From positions 558,001 to 622,000 of the forward strand of contig NZ_FOIU01000002.1 in NCBI RefSeq assembly GCF_900111495.1: a DNA stretch of 64,000 nt. The letters are read 5' to 3'. Position 1 is the first letter of the stretch; every line of letters begins with the position of its first letter. The translations under genes and the position numbers were made by a program. The DNA is from Chryseobacterium wanjuense. Its GTDB lineage: Bacteria > Bacteroidota > Bacteroidia > Flavobacteriales > Weeksellaceae. The notes beneath the pieces were generated by a model that did no database searches, was not told the DNA's origin, and saw only the letters and a program-made list of their open reading frames with translations. Below are positions 1 to 8,508 of this stretch, piece by piece.

Positions 1-2301
1 GTAAGGTTCAATAAAATTCACGGAACTTCCGGAGTGATAAATAAGATCCAATGTTCCCGCCAATTCTTTAAATTTTTCATCTGAAAAACCTAATGATGGC
101 AATGCAAGATCACCAATTACAGGAATAATTCTTGAGGTTTGCTCCGTTTTTCTTGGAACATTAAACTGCTGATAACATTTGCTGATTTTTTCCAGTGCGT
201 GAAATTCATCCTGAGCTCTTACCAGACAATAAATATCTGCGTCGGTTGTATCTAAAAGCTCCTGCAGCAAATGAATTCCCACAAATCCGGTAACTCCGGT
301 TAAGAATATGGATTTCGGATTTTCCAATTGTTTCGGATCAAAAGTTCCTTCAAAAACAGTTCCGGGATTGAGATATACATCATTTTGCAATTCAACATAC
401 GGCTCCACATCTTCTACGGGAATCGCTTCCCTTTCCGCTTTAGCTCTGGCAATTAAAGTATTGGCAAAATCCCTCAAAACAGGATACTGATATACATCAC
501 GGATATAAACTTTTACACCCAGTTTTTCCTGTAAAGACACGGCAGCAATCGCCACCAAAAGAGAATTCCCTCCAATATCGAAGAAATTATCGGTAATATT
601 GATGACAGGACGTTCCAGCTCTTCTGCCCAAATATCGGCAATGATTCTTTCGGTTTCATTGGTTGGCGGCTCGTGAGAGACCAAATCTTTTGCTTCTTTG
701 TCGGCGATTTCTTTTAATAAATTACCATCCGTTTTTCCGTTTGCTGTCAATGGAATTTTATCAATAAAGATGATCTGTGCAGGAATCATATATCCCGGCA
801 ATTCTTCCTTTAATTGAGTTCTTATGAAGGAAACATTTTTTTCAGCACCATCGTTTAACACAATAAAAGCCACCAGATATTTATTTCCTCCATGGTTGTC
901 TTTTGTGATGACAGAAACTTCTTTTACATCATTAATTTTTGCTAAAGCACGCTCTATTTCGCCTAATTCAACTCGGAATCCGCGAATTTTCACCTGATTA
1001 TCAATTCTCCCCAAAAACTCAATATCTCCTTCCGGCGTCCATCTTGCCAAATCTCCGGTACGGTATATTTTTTCTTTTTCCTTAAATGGATTGGAAATGA
1101 ATTTTGTATTCGTTAATTCTTCATTATTAAGATACCCTTTTGCCAGTAAATTTCCTCCGATATACAGCTCTCCCGTAGCTCCAACAGGTAATAATTCTAA
1201 ATTTTCACTTAAAATATAAGCCTGGGCATTGGCGATTGGTTTTCCGATCGACGAGATATATTGTCCGTTGATATCCTTCACTTTTTTGAAGGTTGCGTAA
1301 ACGGTACATTCTGTCGGCCCATAATAATCTACCAATTCATAGCTCAACTCTGATGTTAAAACGGGTTTCAGTTTTTCACCTGCCGTGAAAAGATATTTTA
1401 AATCTAAATCATTGTAACTCTTGGTCTTTTCTACAACAGCAGGAGCAAGAACAGTAGGTACAAAACCATGTGTAATTTTATTATTCCGGTAATAATTGAC
1501 CAACGCGGAAGCTTCTGTCCGTTCTTCATTGTCTGCGATAAAAATTGTGGCTCCGGAAGTAAGCGCAGACCAGGTTTCCCAAACCGAAATATCAAAAGCC
1601 AATCCTGCAACAAGGCTCAATTTTGAAGTATGATCAACATGAAAATATTCGTTGTGCCACGTTACCAAATGCTGGATGCTGTGATGCGAAATCATCACTC
1701 CTTTCGGATTTCCTGTAGATCCGGAAGTGTAAATCGTATAAGCCAAAGCTTCCTGATGAATCGTAATATCCTTAGGATCTGCAGCAAGGTCTGAAAGGTC
1801 TTCCATTGTGTCTACAATAAAAAATCCTGTGTTTTCCTTTCTAGTTAAAGTTCCGGCCAACAAACTATTGGTAATCAATACTTTTGCGGAAGTATCGGAA
1901 AGTATAAACTCTACTCTTTTTGCAGGATATGCAGGATCAATGGGAACATACGCTGCGCCGGTTTTAAGAACCCCAAGTATTGCAGCAACCCATTCCAGCG
2001 AGCGGTCGAGCCAGACGGGAACATACATTCCTTCTTTGATTCCCTGGGCTAAAAGTACATTCGCAATCTGGTTACTTCTTTCGTCCAGTTCCTGATAACT
2101 AATTTGCTGATTCTGAAATACTGCGGCAGTATTTTCCGGAAAGCGTTTTACTTGTTTCTGGAAAAGAGAAACCAACGTTTCTGCTTCCGGATAATCCCAA
2201 CCTGTTTTGTTGAAATCAGTTAAAAGTTTTGCTCTGTCTTCAGGAGACAATGAAACAATTGCACCGCTTGAAAGTGCCTGTGTTGACAATGTGTTTGACA
2301 T
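1..2301 (-). CDS. Nonribosomal peptide synthetase, adenylation-carrier-thioester reductase (partial, C-terminus beyond window)
   Basis: This gene starts at 2301 (ATG) and is open through position 1, so 767 residues are visible and the C-terminus lies outside. The adenylation domain spans about residues 40-510, with the ATP-binding loop SGSTGNPKGV, the core YYGPTE and the motif YRTGDLARW. A carrier domain follows, with FFDIGGNSL whose Ser580 would carry phosphopantetheine. From about residue 640 a Rossmann reductase begins with LTGVTGFVG. No condensation domain precedes the adenylation domain. Known A-T-R enzymes load one acid and release it reductively as an aldehyde or alcohol; that role is inferred here. 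Aligning by eye to GrsA gives a tentative pocket code D-I-W-F-F-A-Y-V-Y, from which no substrate is claimed. Confidence 0.9.
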   Translation of the reverse strand, partial: MSNTLSTQALSSGAIVSLSPEDRAKLLTDFNKTGWDYPEAETLVSLFQKQVKRFPENTAAVFQNQQISYQELDERSNQIANVLLAQGIKEGMYVPVWLDRSLEWVAAILGVLKTGAAYVPIDPAYPAKRVEFILSDTSAKVLITNSLLAGTLTRKENTGFFIVDTMEDLSDLAADPKDITIHQEALAYTIYTSGSTGNPKGVMISHHSIQHLVTWHNEYFHVDHTSKLSLVAGLAFDISVWETWSALTSGATIFIADNEERTEASALVNYYRNNKITHGFVPTVLAPAVVEKTKSYNDLDLKYLFTAGEKLKPVLTSELSYELVDYYGPTECTVYATFKKVKDINGQYISSIGKPIANAQAYILSENLELLPVGATGELYIGGNLLAKGYLNNEELTNTKFISNPFKEKEKIYRTGDLARWTPEGDIEFLGRIDNQVKIRGFRVELGEIERALAKINDVKEVSVITKDNHGGNKYLVAFIVLNDGAEKNVSFIRTQLKEELPGYMIPAQIIFIDKIPLTANGKTDGNLLKEIADKEAKDLVSHEPPTNETERIIADIWAEELERPVINITDNFFDIGGNSLLVAIAAVSLQEKLGVKVYIRDVYQYPVLRDFANTLIARAKAEREAIPVEDVEPYVELQNDVYLNPGTVFEGTFDPKQLENPKSIFLTGVTGFVGIHLLQELLDTTDADIYCLVRAQDEFHALEKISKCYQQFNVPRKTEQTSRIIPVIGDLALPSLGFSDEKFKELAGTLDLIYHSGSSVNFIEPY

Positions 2302-2360
2302 GTTAATAGAGTGGTTTTGGTTAAAACTTTATTTTATCAGTTGTTTTATCAAGGTGTAAA

Positions 2361-2383
2361 TCTCAACATTTAAAATATTGAGA
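2361..2383. repeat. 23-bp inverted repeat in the NRPS leader
   Basis: Arms TCTCAA and TTGAGA flank a second palindromic core ATTT-A-AAAT, with one mismatch per side. It lies 60 bp before the NRPS start and just after a possible upstream ORF. It could be an operator or an mRNA hairpin; no T-run follows, so it is not a classical terminator. Confidence 0.55.
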
Positions 2384-2400
2384 TGTGATTTAAAAAAAGC

Positions 2401-2463
2401 TTATCTACAGGGAAATAATGGGTACAGAAGATCTGCACTGTTTAAGAGTAAACGTGTTTTCAT
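2401..2463 (-). CDS. Possible 20-codon leader peptide upstream of the NRPS
   Basis: An ATG at 2463 opens a 20-residue frame that begins MKTRLLLN and ends LFPCR, followed by TAA. It has an A-rich upstream stretch, as is usual for Bacteroidota starts, and lies between a well-formed promoter and the NRPS start. The peptide is hydrophobic with a Cys-Arg end. A regulatory (attenuation-like) role is inferred only from position; no family is recognised and chance occurrence is possible. Confidence 0.35.
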   Translation of the reverse strand: MKTRLLLNSADLLYPLFPCR

Positions 2464-2503
2464 GGTAGTTTTTTTGTTTGATTATTTTACAGGTCAGGGA
2501 AGA

Positions 2504-2519
2504 TCTGCTTCAAAGCAGA
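2504..2519 (-). other. Stable hairpin at the predicted 5' end of the NRPS transcript
   Basis: TCTGCTT and AAGCAGA form a perfect inverted repeat, giving a 6-bp stem with a 4-nt loop. It starts just downstream of the predicted -7 box, so the mRNA would begin with this hairpin. It may protect the 5' end or belong to the regulatory leader. Confidence 0.45.
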
Positions 2520-2525
2520 ACGATA

Positions 2526-2555
2526 AAAACGTAACGTGTTTTTATTTTTAGTCAA
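2526..2555 (-). promoter_or_regulatory. Predicted flavobacterial promoter for the NRPS
   Basis: On the minus strand TTG (2553-2555) is followed after 19 bp by TACGTTTT (2526-2533), close to the Bacteroidota consensus TTTG-N19-TAnnTTTG. Transcription would start near 2519, giving a leader of about 220 nt before the ATG at 2301. Confidence 0.5.
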
Positions 2556-2781
2556 TAATTATTTTTGGTTTTTAATCTAACTATCGAAAATTAGTATGTA
2601 TTTAATAAATCTTTTTTTCATGGTGTAATATTTTTATGTGGTACTCAAATTTAACATAATAATTTTAACAAACAATTAAATCAATGTAATTTTTTCACAA
2701 AAAAGAGAATTACTCCGAAAAATAGACACTTCAGAGATGTTACATTTTATGATTTTTCTAATTTTATTTTAATTAAAAAAA
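2556..2781. other. AT-rich intergenic stretch, nothing recognised
   Basis: This is the spacer between the NRPS promoter and the 3' end of yifB. It has no open frame of note, no GC-rich hairpin and no match to the dispersed repeats found elsewhere in the window. Confidence 0.5.
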
Positions 2782-4317
2782 TCAAGCATTCCAAAATTCC
2801 CTATCAAGGCTTCTGTATTGTATTGCCTCTGAAACGTGCTGTGACAAGATATTTTCAGATTCTTCGAGATCGGCAATGGTTCTTGCTACCTTTAAAATTC
2901 TGTCATAAGCTCTCGCGGAGAGATTGAGTTTTTCCATCGCCAATTTGATCAGATTGAAAGACACTTCATCCAGTTCGCAAAATTTTTCGATTTCTCTTGG
3001 CCCAATTTGAGCGTTGTAACTGATTTTTAAATCTTTATATCGCTCCCGTTGAATCTCGCGGGCTATCAGAACCCGTTTTCGGATTTCTTCGCTTTTCTCG
3101 CCTTTTCTTTTTTCTGCAAGCTGTTCAAATTCAACTTTCTGAACTTCAATATGAATATCAATCCGATCTAAAAGCGGTCCCGAAAGTTTATTCATATACC
3201 GCTGCATTTCGTAAGTCGTCGACGTATTATTCGGGTCATCCGGGAAAAACCCGCTCGGACTGGGATTCATAGAGGCAACCAGCATAAAGCTTGCAGGATA
3301 ATTTACCGTAAACCTGGCTCTTGAAATCGTCACTTCGCGGTCTTCCAACGGCTGCCGCATGACTTCCAAAACCGTCCTTTTAAATTCGGGCATTTCATCT
3401 AAAAATAACACTCCATTATGCGCTAAGGAAATTTCGCCGGGTTGAGGATAGCCCCCACCACCGACGAGTGCGACGTCCGAAATCGTGTGATGAGGTGCGC
3501 GAAACGGCCGAACCGTCATCAAAGAAGTTACGGCTCCCATTTTTCCGGCTACGGAATGAATTTTTGTGGTTTCCAAAGCTTCTTTTAAACTCAATGGGGG
3601 TAAAATGCTTGGAACCCTTTTCGCCAGCATCGTTTTTCCGCTTCCGGGAGGTCCGATCAAAATGATATTGTGTCCACCTGCTGCTGCGACTTCCATCGCT
3701 CTTTTTGCGGTTTCCTGGCCTTTAACTTCAGAAAAATCGAAGGGAAAATCATTTACTTTTTCCTGGAATTCTTTTCTGGTGTCTATGGTAACTCTGTGAA
3801 GCGGTTTTCCTTCATTAAAAAAGTCGATAACTTCTTTAATATTTTCTGCTTCGTAGACTTCAAGATTGTTAACAATAGCTGCTTCGCGTGTATTTTGTTT
3901 GGGTAAAATAATTCCTTTAAAACCTTCTTCCCGAGCCTGAATGGCAATCGGCAAAACACCGCGGATAGGCTGCAAAGTCCCGTCCAGAGAAAGTTCACCC
4001 ATAATAATATAATCCTGAATATTTTCCGCAAGAATCTGATCTGAAGCTGCCAGAATACCAATCGCAATACTCAAATCATAGGCAGCACCCTCTTTCCTAA
4101 GGTCTGCAGGAGCCATATTGATCGTGATTTTCTTTCCGGGAATTTTGTATCCGACATTTTTCAACGCAGCGGAAATTCTGTAGCTGCTTTCTTTGATGGC
4201 ACTATCGGCAAGTCCTACAAGATGATATCCTATTCCTCCGGTATCTACATTTACTTCAATGGTAATGGTTTGTGCTGCAACTCCGTGAATTGCGCTTCCA
4301 AAAACTTTAATCAGCAT
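2782..4317 (-). CDS. yifB: YifB/ComM family Mg-chelatase-like AAA+ ATPase
   Basis: The 511-residue protein has the usual length and layout of the family. An N-terminal Lon-protease-like fold (about 1-170) is followed by a Mg-chelatase AAA+ core with Walker A GPPGSGKT at 222-229 and Walker B LFLDEMPEF, then a C-terminal helical domain containing RAYDRILKVARTIADLE. In Gram-negative bacteria ComM is a hexameric helicase that promotes branch migration during natural transformation; that role is known for the family and inferred here. It stands alone on the minus strand between the NRPS and a type IX secretion cargo gene. Confidence 0.93.
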   Translation of the reverse strand: MLIKVFGSAIHGVAAQTITIEVNVDTGGIGYHLVGLADSAIKESSYRISAALKNVGYKIPGKKITINMAPADLRKEGAAYDLSIAIGILAASDQILAENIQDYIIMGELSLDGTLQPIRGVLPIAIQAREEGFKGIILPKQNTREAAIVNNLEVYEAENIKEVIDFFNEGKPLHRVTIDTRKEFQEKVNDFPFDFSEVKGQETAKRAMEVAAAGGHNIILIGPPGSGKTMLAKRVPSILPPLSLKEALETTKIHSVAGKMGAVTSLMTVRPFRAPHHTISDVALVGGGGYPQPGEISLAHNGVLFLDEMPEFKRTVLEVMRQPLEDREVTISRARFTVNYPASFMLVASMNPSPSGFFPDDPNNTSTTYEMQRYMNKLSGPLLDRIDIHIEVQKVEFEQLAEKRKGEKSEEIRKRVLIAREIQRERYKDLKISYNAQIGPREIEKFCELDEVSFNLIKLAMEKLNLSARAYDRILKVARTIADLEESENILSQHVSEAIQYRSLDREFWNA

Positions 4318-4574
4318 TTGTTGTGTTTTGGCGTAAAAATAATTAATATTTCATTTTAAAAAACAGGCCGATTTGTTTATAAAATTCAATTAATTTCCTT
4401 TTTAAATGGTGTTTTTTAATGTTTTAATCTAAATTTTAATCATAAGTCTGTTTAAAGCAATTGAAAATTTTACCACAAAAGCTAATTACTGAACGATTAG
4501 AGTTTTAGTTTAAAATAATTAACGGATTGATCTTTTGTACCTTTTGCAGGTAAATAAAAACGTAGACAACTTCC
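4318..4574. other. AT-rich intergenic stretch
   Basis: It lies between the yifB start and the terminator of the next gene and would hold the yifB promoter. No clear TAnnTTTG box on the minus strand was found and no repeat was recognised. Confidence 0.4.
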
Positions 4575-4610
4575 ATAAAAAAGGCGCAAAGTAAACCTTG
4601 CGCCAAGAGA
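4575..4610 (-). terminator. Rho-independent terminator
   Basis: Read on the minus strand, GGCGCAA and TTGCGCC form a 7-bp GC-rich stem followed by six T. It sits about 50 bp after the stop of the secreted-protein gene at 4658-5620. Confidence 0.85.
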
Positions 4611-4657
4611 GAATTATTGAAAAAACTAAAATCCACTGTATTGGACTTTTTTCTTAT

Positions 4658-5620
4658 TTATTTTTTGATGAATTTATTTTTATAAACTTTTCCATCTGCA
4701 GATTTAGAAACCACCATATAAGTTCCCGGAACAAGGCTGCTCACGTCAATCGGCTCAGAAAATTTGTGATCTCTTTTTTGTTGTACCAATTTTCCTGACA
4801 TATCGATGATGGAAACTTCAGGATATTTTTTATCAGACTCTTTTCCGATGTATAAAAGCTGCGTAGTAGGGTTTGGATAAAGACTTAAAGTATTTTCTTT
4901 AGGTTTTGTTTCGCCTGTTGCCAAATTACAGAAACTGAAGTTCCCGAAATTTAATTTAATGAAAGCAATATCGCTCAGCATTTCGCATTGGCTAGGGCAA
5001 TATTCTGTACAAGCGTAAAATCCGTACACTCCCGATACAGTCGCTGTGTAAGTGTCACCTGTTGCTCCGCTGATGATACAAGGATCTGTTGGTGAAGGCG
5101 GGTTGCTGCTAGGAAGACATTTAAACCATGTATGTAATCCGTAAACGCCTCCGAAACCGTCTTGCAGTTCTACTGATGCTCCTTCGCAAACGTTATATTC
5201 ACCGTTTACTTCTTCGTATGTTCCCGGTGTGAAATTGGCCATCAAAAACGGAAGTCCGTAAGCATAGCCGTCTGCAAGGATCGATTGACTTTCTGCAGTA
5301 CAATCACCTTGAGTAACTTCTACTTTGAAATTATACAGCATATCATCCGTTCCGTTGATCGTCAGTGTCTGGGAAGTTGCTCCTGCAATCGGAACCCAAG
5401 GATTCGGATTCGGGTTTTGCCAATACCATTCCTGCTTGTACCATTGGTAGCTTGCGTAGGTCTGTGTCGTAGAAAGTGTTTCGCTTTCAGAATTACAAAA
5501 AACAACACTTCCGGGAAACATTGTTCCCAATCTCGGACTCGTGATTTCCGGGGTACATTGTGCTTTTAGATTTAAAAGACTTAAAAATAAAAGACTTAAA
5601 AAGATTAGTTTTGTTTTCAT
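4658..5620 (-). CDS. Secreted protein with type IX secretion C-terminal sorting domain
   Basis: The 320-residue protein starts with a Sec signal peptide (MKTKLIFLSLLFLSLLNLKA, cleavage near residue 20). The middle is Cys- and Trp-rich with Ig/PKD-like segments such as YQWYKQE and TLTINGTDDMLYNFKV. The last 80 residues show the type A sorting tail: LYPNPTTQ, then IIDMSGK, then VPGTYMV and the basic end KNKFIKK. Such tails direct export across the outer membrane by the Bacteroidota-specific type IX system. No catalytic motif is seen, so its extracellular role is unknown. It is 39 bp downstream of the barrel gene and may be cotranscribed with it and the sigma factor. Confidence 0.85.
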   Translation of the reverse strand: MKTKLIFLSLLFLSLLNLKAQCTPEITSPRLGTMFPGSVVFCNSESETLSTTQTYASYQWYKQEWYWQNPNPNPWVPIAGATSQTLTINGTDDMLYNFKVEVTQGDCTAESQSILADGYAYGLPFLMANFTPGTYEEVNGEYNVCEGASVELQDGFGGVYGLHTWFKCLPSSNPPSPTDPCIISGATGDTYTATVSGVYGFYACTEYCPSQCEMLSDIAFIKLNFGNFSFCNLATGETKPKENTLSLYPNPTTQLLYIGKESDKKYPEVSIIDMSGKLVQQKRDHKFSEPIDVSSLVPGTYMVVSKSADGKVYKNKFIKK

Positions 5621-5659
5621 ATAAAAGATTTATTTGTAGTCGATGTTGATGAGAATTGC

Positions 5660-7069
5660 TTAATCAAGCAACACTCTGATCCCGAATTTCAAATTGAAAT
5701 TCAGAGGTTTTTCTTTGTACACGGTATTCAGCGAACTGTTGTCGTTGAAATGATAGCTGACTCCCGGTTCCGCATAGATTCCTATGTTTTTAATCACTTT
5801 CAGCTGTAATCCGACAGCACTGTTTACAGAAACCTGAACCGGTTTTTCACTGATTTCTTCCTTAGTTTCTTCCTTCAAGACCCCGTCGACGATATATTTG
5901 GTTTTAATATCACCCGAAACGGCCTTTTCTACCAATCCGCCACCTGTAACATAGCCTGTGAAAGCTCCCTTTTGAATCACGTTATAATTAACCTGAACAG
6001 GAACTCCAACGTAATGAATATTCTGCTCGCTGGTGATAAAATTCGAGCTGGTTCCGGTGGTAAGTTCTGCGGAAAGTTTGGTGTAATTTATACCCGTCGC
6101 GATTCCCCATTTTTTTCCTAACCCATGATAAACAGAAGCTCCGAAGGTAATCGGTGTCTTATGTTTGATCTTGGCGTCTACTTTTTTATCCTGGTTTGCA
6201 ATAAGGATCGCCATTAAAGGATCATCTCCATATTCCAAGCCCCATACATCGGGAAGGCTGAGTGTCGTTCCGTTTAAAGTAGCATACCCCGGAAACTGTT
6301 CTGTTGAGTTTGAAGAAGCATTTCCTGAAAGAATACCCACCATCCAGGATTTTTTAGATTTGTTCGTTAGCTTCAATTTCTTTGTTTCTTCAAATTTTTC
6401 TTTCCACTCTTTTTCTTCCTTCGTCAGAAGCTCGTATTTCTCTACCTCCTCTCCATTGGTTTTCTCTCCTTCAATGGCATCCTTGTTTTGTCCCTGAGCC
6501 AGATTTTCATTACTCTTGCTCAATATATTTTCAGACTGATTTTTACTTTGGTTTTCAGAAGTTTTATTATTCCAAAGATCAAGGGCTGCATTTTTTGTTT
6601 TGTTTAAAATATTATTAAAAACATTTTCTTTTAAAACATTAATTATATTTGAATTAGCTGCAATTAATTCATTTCTTTCTTTAACAGCATTCTCAACAGC
6701 CTGTTTCTCTTTTTCATTTGATATTTTCTGATGATAAGAAATAGTTTCATCGATATTTGCCTTGATTTGGTCTGATGAATACGTTGGATCTTGTGAAGTG
6801 GCTTTTTTTCCATTAAAATCAATTAGTTTATCTGCAACAAAAAACATGGCAACAGCAGCGGCAATACCTCCCGCACGATAAAAGAACGTCTTATAATTCG
6901 TCTTTGAAACAGCTTTTTCCCGAGCTTTAAGATCATTAAACCCAACAACACCTTTCGCATCATTCTCTTCGAATAATTCGTTTTTGATATCTTCCCACAA
7001 CCCATCCGGAACTTCTTCCGTATGATCTTCCATTTTACGGCGCAGATCATTTAACCAATCATTACTCAT
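5660..7069 (-). CDS. Outer-membrane-barrel protein with anti-sigma-like N-terminus
   Basis: The 469-residue protein has an N-terminal segment of about 75 residues without a signal peptide (MSNDWLNDLRRKMEDH...VPDGLWEDI). A single membrane segment follows near residues 84-104 (FFYRAGGIAAAVAMFFVADK), then a long charged linker rich in Asn, Lys and Glu. The C-terminal 200 residues look like a PF13568-type barrel: repeated aromatic beta strands ending in LNFNLKFGIRVLLD. Its start overlaps the sigma-factor gene by 8 bp, which suggests translational coupling. By analogy with other Bacteroidota ECF loci the N-terminus may bind the sigma factor. How a barrel-like domain sits behind an inner-membrane anchor is unclear; it may be periplasmic. 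Confidence 0.75.
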   Translation of the reverse strand: MSNDWLNDLRRKMEDHTEEVPDGLWEDIKNELFEENDAKGVVGFNDLKAREKAVSKTNYKTFFYRAGGIAAAVAMFFVADKLIDFNGKKATSQDPTYSSDQIKANIDETISYHQKISNEKEKQAVENAVKERNELIAANSNIINVLKENVFNNILNKTKNAALDLWNNKTSENQSKNQSENILSKSNENLAQGQNKDAIEGEKTNGEEVEKYELLTKEEKEWKEKFEETKKLKLTNKSKKSWMVGILSGNASSNSTEQFPGYATLNGTTLSLPDVWGLEYGDDPLMAILIANQDKKVDAKIKHKTPITFGASVYHGLGKKWGIATGINYTKLSAELTTGTSSNFITSEQNIHYVGVPVQVNYNVIQKGAFTGYVTGGGLVEKAVSGDIKTKYIVDGVLKEETKEEISEKPVQVSVNSAVGLQLKVIKNIGIYAEPGVSYHFNDNSSLNTVYKEKPLNFNLKFGIRVLLD

Positions 7070-7628
7070 ATTGCGCTGTTTTTGACATTTTGTATTCTTT
7101 TATTTTCTGAGCAAGCAATGCTTTTGCTCTGTGAAATTGTGAGGCTGAAGAATTTTCTGCAATTCCCAGCGTTTCTGCAATTTCTTTATGGCTTTTTTCC
7201 TCGAAAACATACAGGTTGAAAACTGTTCTGTAGCCGTCGGGAAGAGAGCGGATCATCATCATGATTGTATTTTGTGATATTTCTTCAAAATTCGGTTCCT
7301 CTTCATTGGCTTCATCCGGAATTTCGAAATCATCGGAAACTGTTTTAAAATCAGGATTTTGCTTAATATGCTTTAAAGATTCGTTCACTACAATTCTTGT
7401 AATCCAGGCTCTCAGAGAACCGCTTCCCCGGTATTCGAAAGAATCGATAGAACGGAACATTTGTATAAAACTATTCTGCAAAACATCATGCACGTCTTCC
7501 TTATCAAGAATATATCGCGAACAGACATAGCTCAGACTGCCTGAATAAGCTCCGAAAAGCTCCTTCCAAGCGGCTTCTTCCTTCTGTAAAAGGCGGTGCG
7601 CCAAAATCTGCTCCTTACTTTCTTCCAT
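7062..7628 (-). CDS. ECF sigma-70 family RNA polymerase sigma factor
   Basis: The 188-residue protein has region 2 (about 20-90, with DVLQNSFIQMFRSIDSFEYRG) and region 4 (about 125-180, with YRTVFNLYVFEEKSHKEIAE as the helix-turn-helix). This is the typical size of an extracytoplasmic-function sigma factor. The final codons overlap the start of the membrane-anchored barrel protein, the usual arrangement for a sigma/anti-sigma pair. It begins at the ATG at 7628, 48 bp downstream of a TAnnTTTG box. Confidence 0.93.
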   Translation of the reverse strand: MEESKEQILAHRLLQKEEAAWKELFGAYSGSLSYVCSRYILDKEDVHDVLQNSFIQMFRSIDSFEYRGSGSLRAWITRIVVNESLKHIKQNPDFKTVSDDFEIPDEANEEEPNFEEISQNTIMMMIRSLPDGYRTVFNLYVFEEKSHKEIAETLGIAENSSASQFHRAKALLAQKIKEYKMSKTAQYE

Positions 7629-7675
7629 GCATTAATTATGATAACATCCCAATATAAACTATTGACTTAATAATG

Positions 7676-7707
7676 CAAAGATAGGCAAGCCTCACGAAGA
7701 GGCTCAA
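7676..7707 (-). promoter_or_regulatory. Predicted promoter of the ECF sigma gene
   Basis: On the minus strand TTG (7705-7707) precedes TATCTTTG (7676-7683) by 21 bp. The -7 box matches the Bacteroidota consensus exactly; the upstream element is weak. Confidence 0.5.
7688..7704. repeat. Inverted repeat inside the sigma promoter spacer
   Basis: AGCCTC and GAGGCT are separated by ACGAA. The hairpin fills the spacer between the two promoter elements, so it could be an operator. It could equally be the terminator of the lipoprotein gene upstream, although no T-run follows. Confidence 0.45.
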
Positions 7708-7730
7708 CCTACCTGACAAATAACCATTAC

Positions 7731-8306
7731 TTAATTTTTAACACTAATTGGGACATCATACTTAATTGTCTGATAAGGGGTTAACTCTACTCCATCAACG
7801 GTTATTTTCTCAGCTTCCAATCCAAATCTCAAAGACCAGTCGTATCCTACAAAGAATCCTTTTTGCTTTGCCGCCAACTTTACCACCGCATTTTTTGTGA
7901 CTCCGTCTACAGGAATCTGAAGGGCTAAAGTTTTGGGCTCAAACGTAAGTTCCACTAAGTTTTGACTGGCGTTTATTTTTGATGTATACTCTAATTTATA
8001 TTCAACTTTCCCGATGTGTGCCAGAGCTGTATCTGCCTTTACCGGATCCGTTATTATCGTTTTTACAATCTCTCTTACAGGAAAATCCTTAAAAGTGATA
8101 ATCGTATCTTTTGCCTGAAACTCAATAATCTTTTCATTGAATTTGTTTCCCTGTGATGTTACCAATCTCGCTTTATAACTTCCGTCCACATCACTCAGCT
8201 TTACTGGGATCGGCTCGTATCTTTCGTCGTTGCAGGACGTTAAAGAAAATCCTAAAAACACAATCATTGCAACTACCAGAGATTTAAGTACTGTTAATTT
8301 CTTCAT
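7731..8306 (-). CDS. Small lipoprotein, possibly DUF4840 family
   Basis: The 191-residue protein has a lipoprotein signal peptide with lipobox LTSC (Cys25), so it is probably anchored in a membrane facing the periplasm. The rest is a predicted beta-rich domain that opens with LSDVDGSYKARLV, a pattern seen in DUF4840 lipoproteins of Bacteroidota; this match is from memory and moderate. No catalytic residues stand out. It lies upstream of the sigma gene but is separated by a hairpin and a promoter, so it is probably its own unit. Confidence 0.7.
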   Translation of the reverse strand: MKKLTVLKSLVVAMIVFLGFSLTSCNDERYEPIPVKLSDVDGSYKARLVTSQGNKFNEKIIEFQAKDTIITFKDFPVREIVKTIITDPVKADTALAHIGKVEYKLEYTSKINASQNLVELTFEPKTLALQIPVDGVTKNAVVKLAAKQKGFFVGYDWSLRFGLEAEKITVDGVELTPYQTIKYDVPISVKN

Positions 8307-8483
8307 TAATTTTGATTTTTGACATTAAACATTATTCCTTGAGTACTCATTTATATAAATCGCGTTTTTAGAGAATCTTGCACCGGAATTTTAAAAAAGT
8401 TCAAAAAAAATTCATAACTAGTTGATTTTAAAATGAAAAAAATTCATTTAATTAAAAGCGTTTTCTCTTTTTTATTATTTTAA

Positions 8484-8491
8484 TACATTTG
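8484..8491 (+). promoter_or_regulatory. Possible -7 promoter box
   Basis: TACATTTG matches TAnnTTTG and lies 17 bp before the ATG at 8509. No clear upstream TTTG was found at the usual distance. Confidence 0.4.
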
Positions 8492-8508
8492 TTAAAACAT
8501 ATTTTGAG

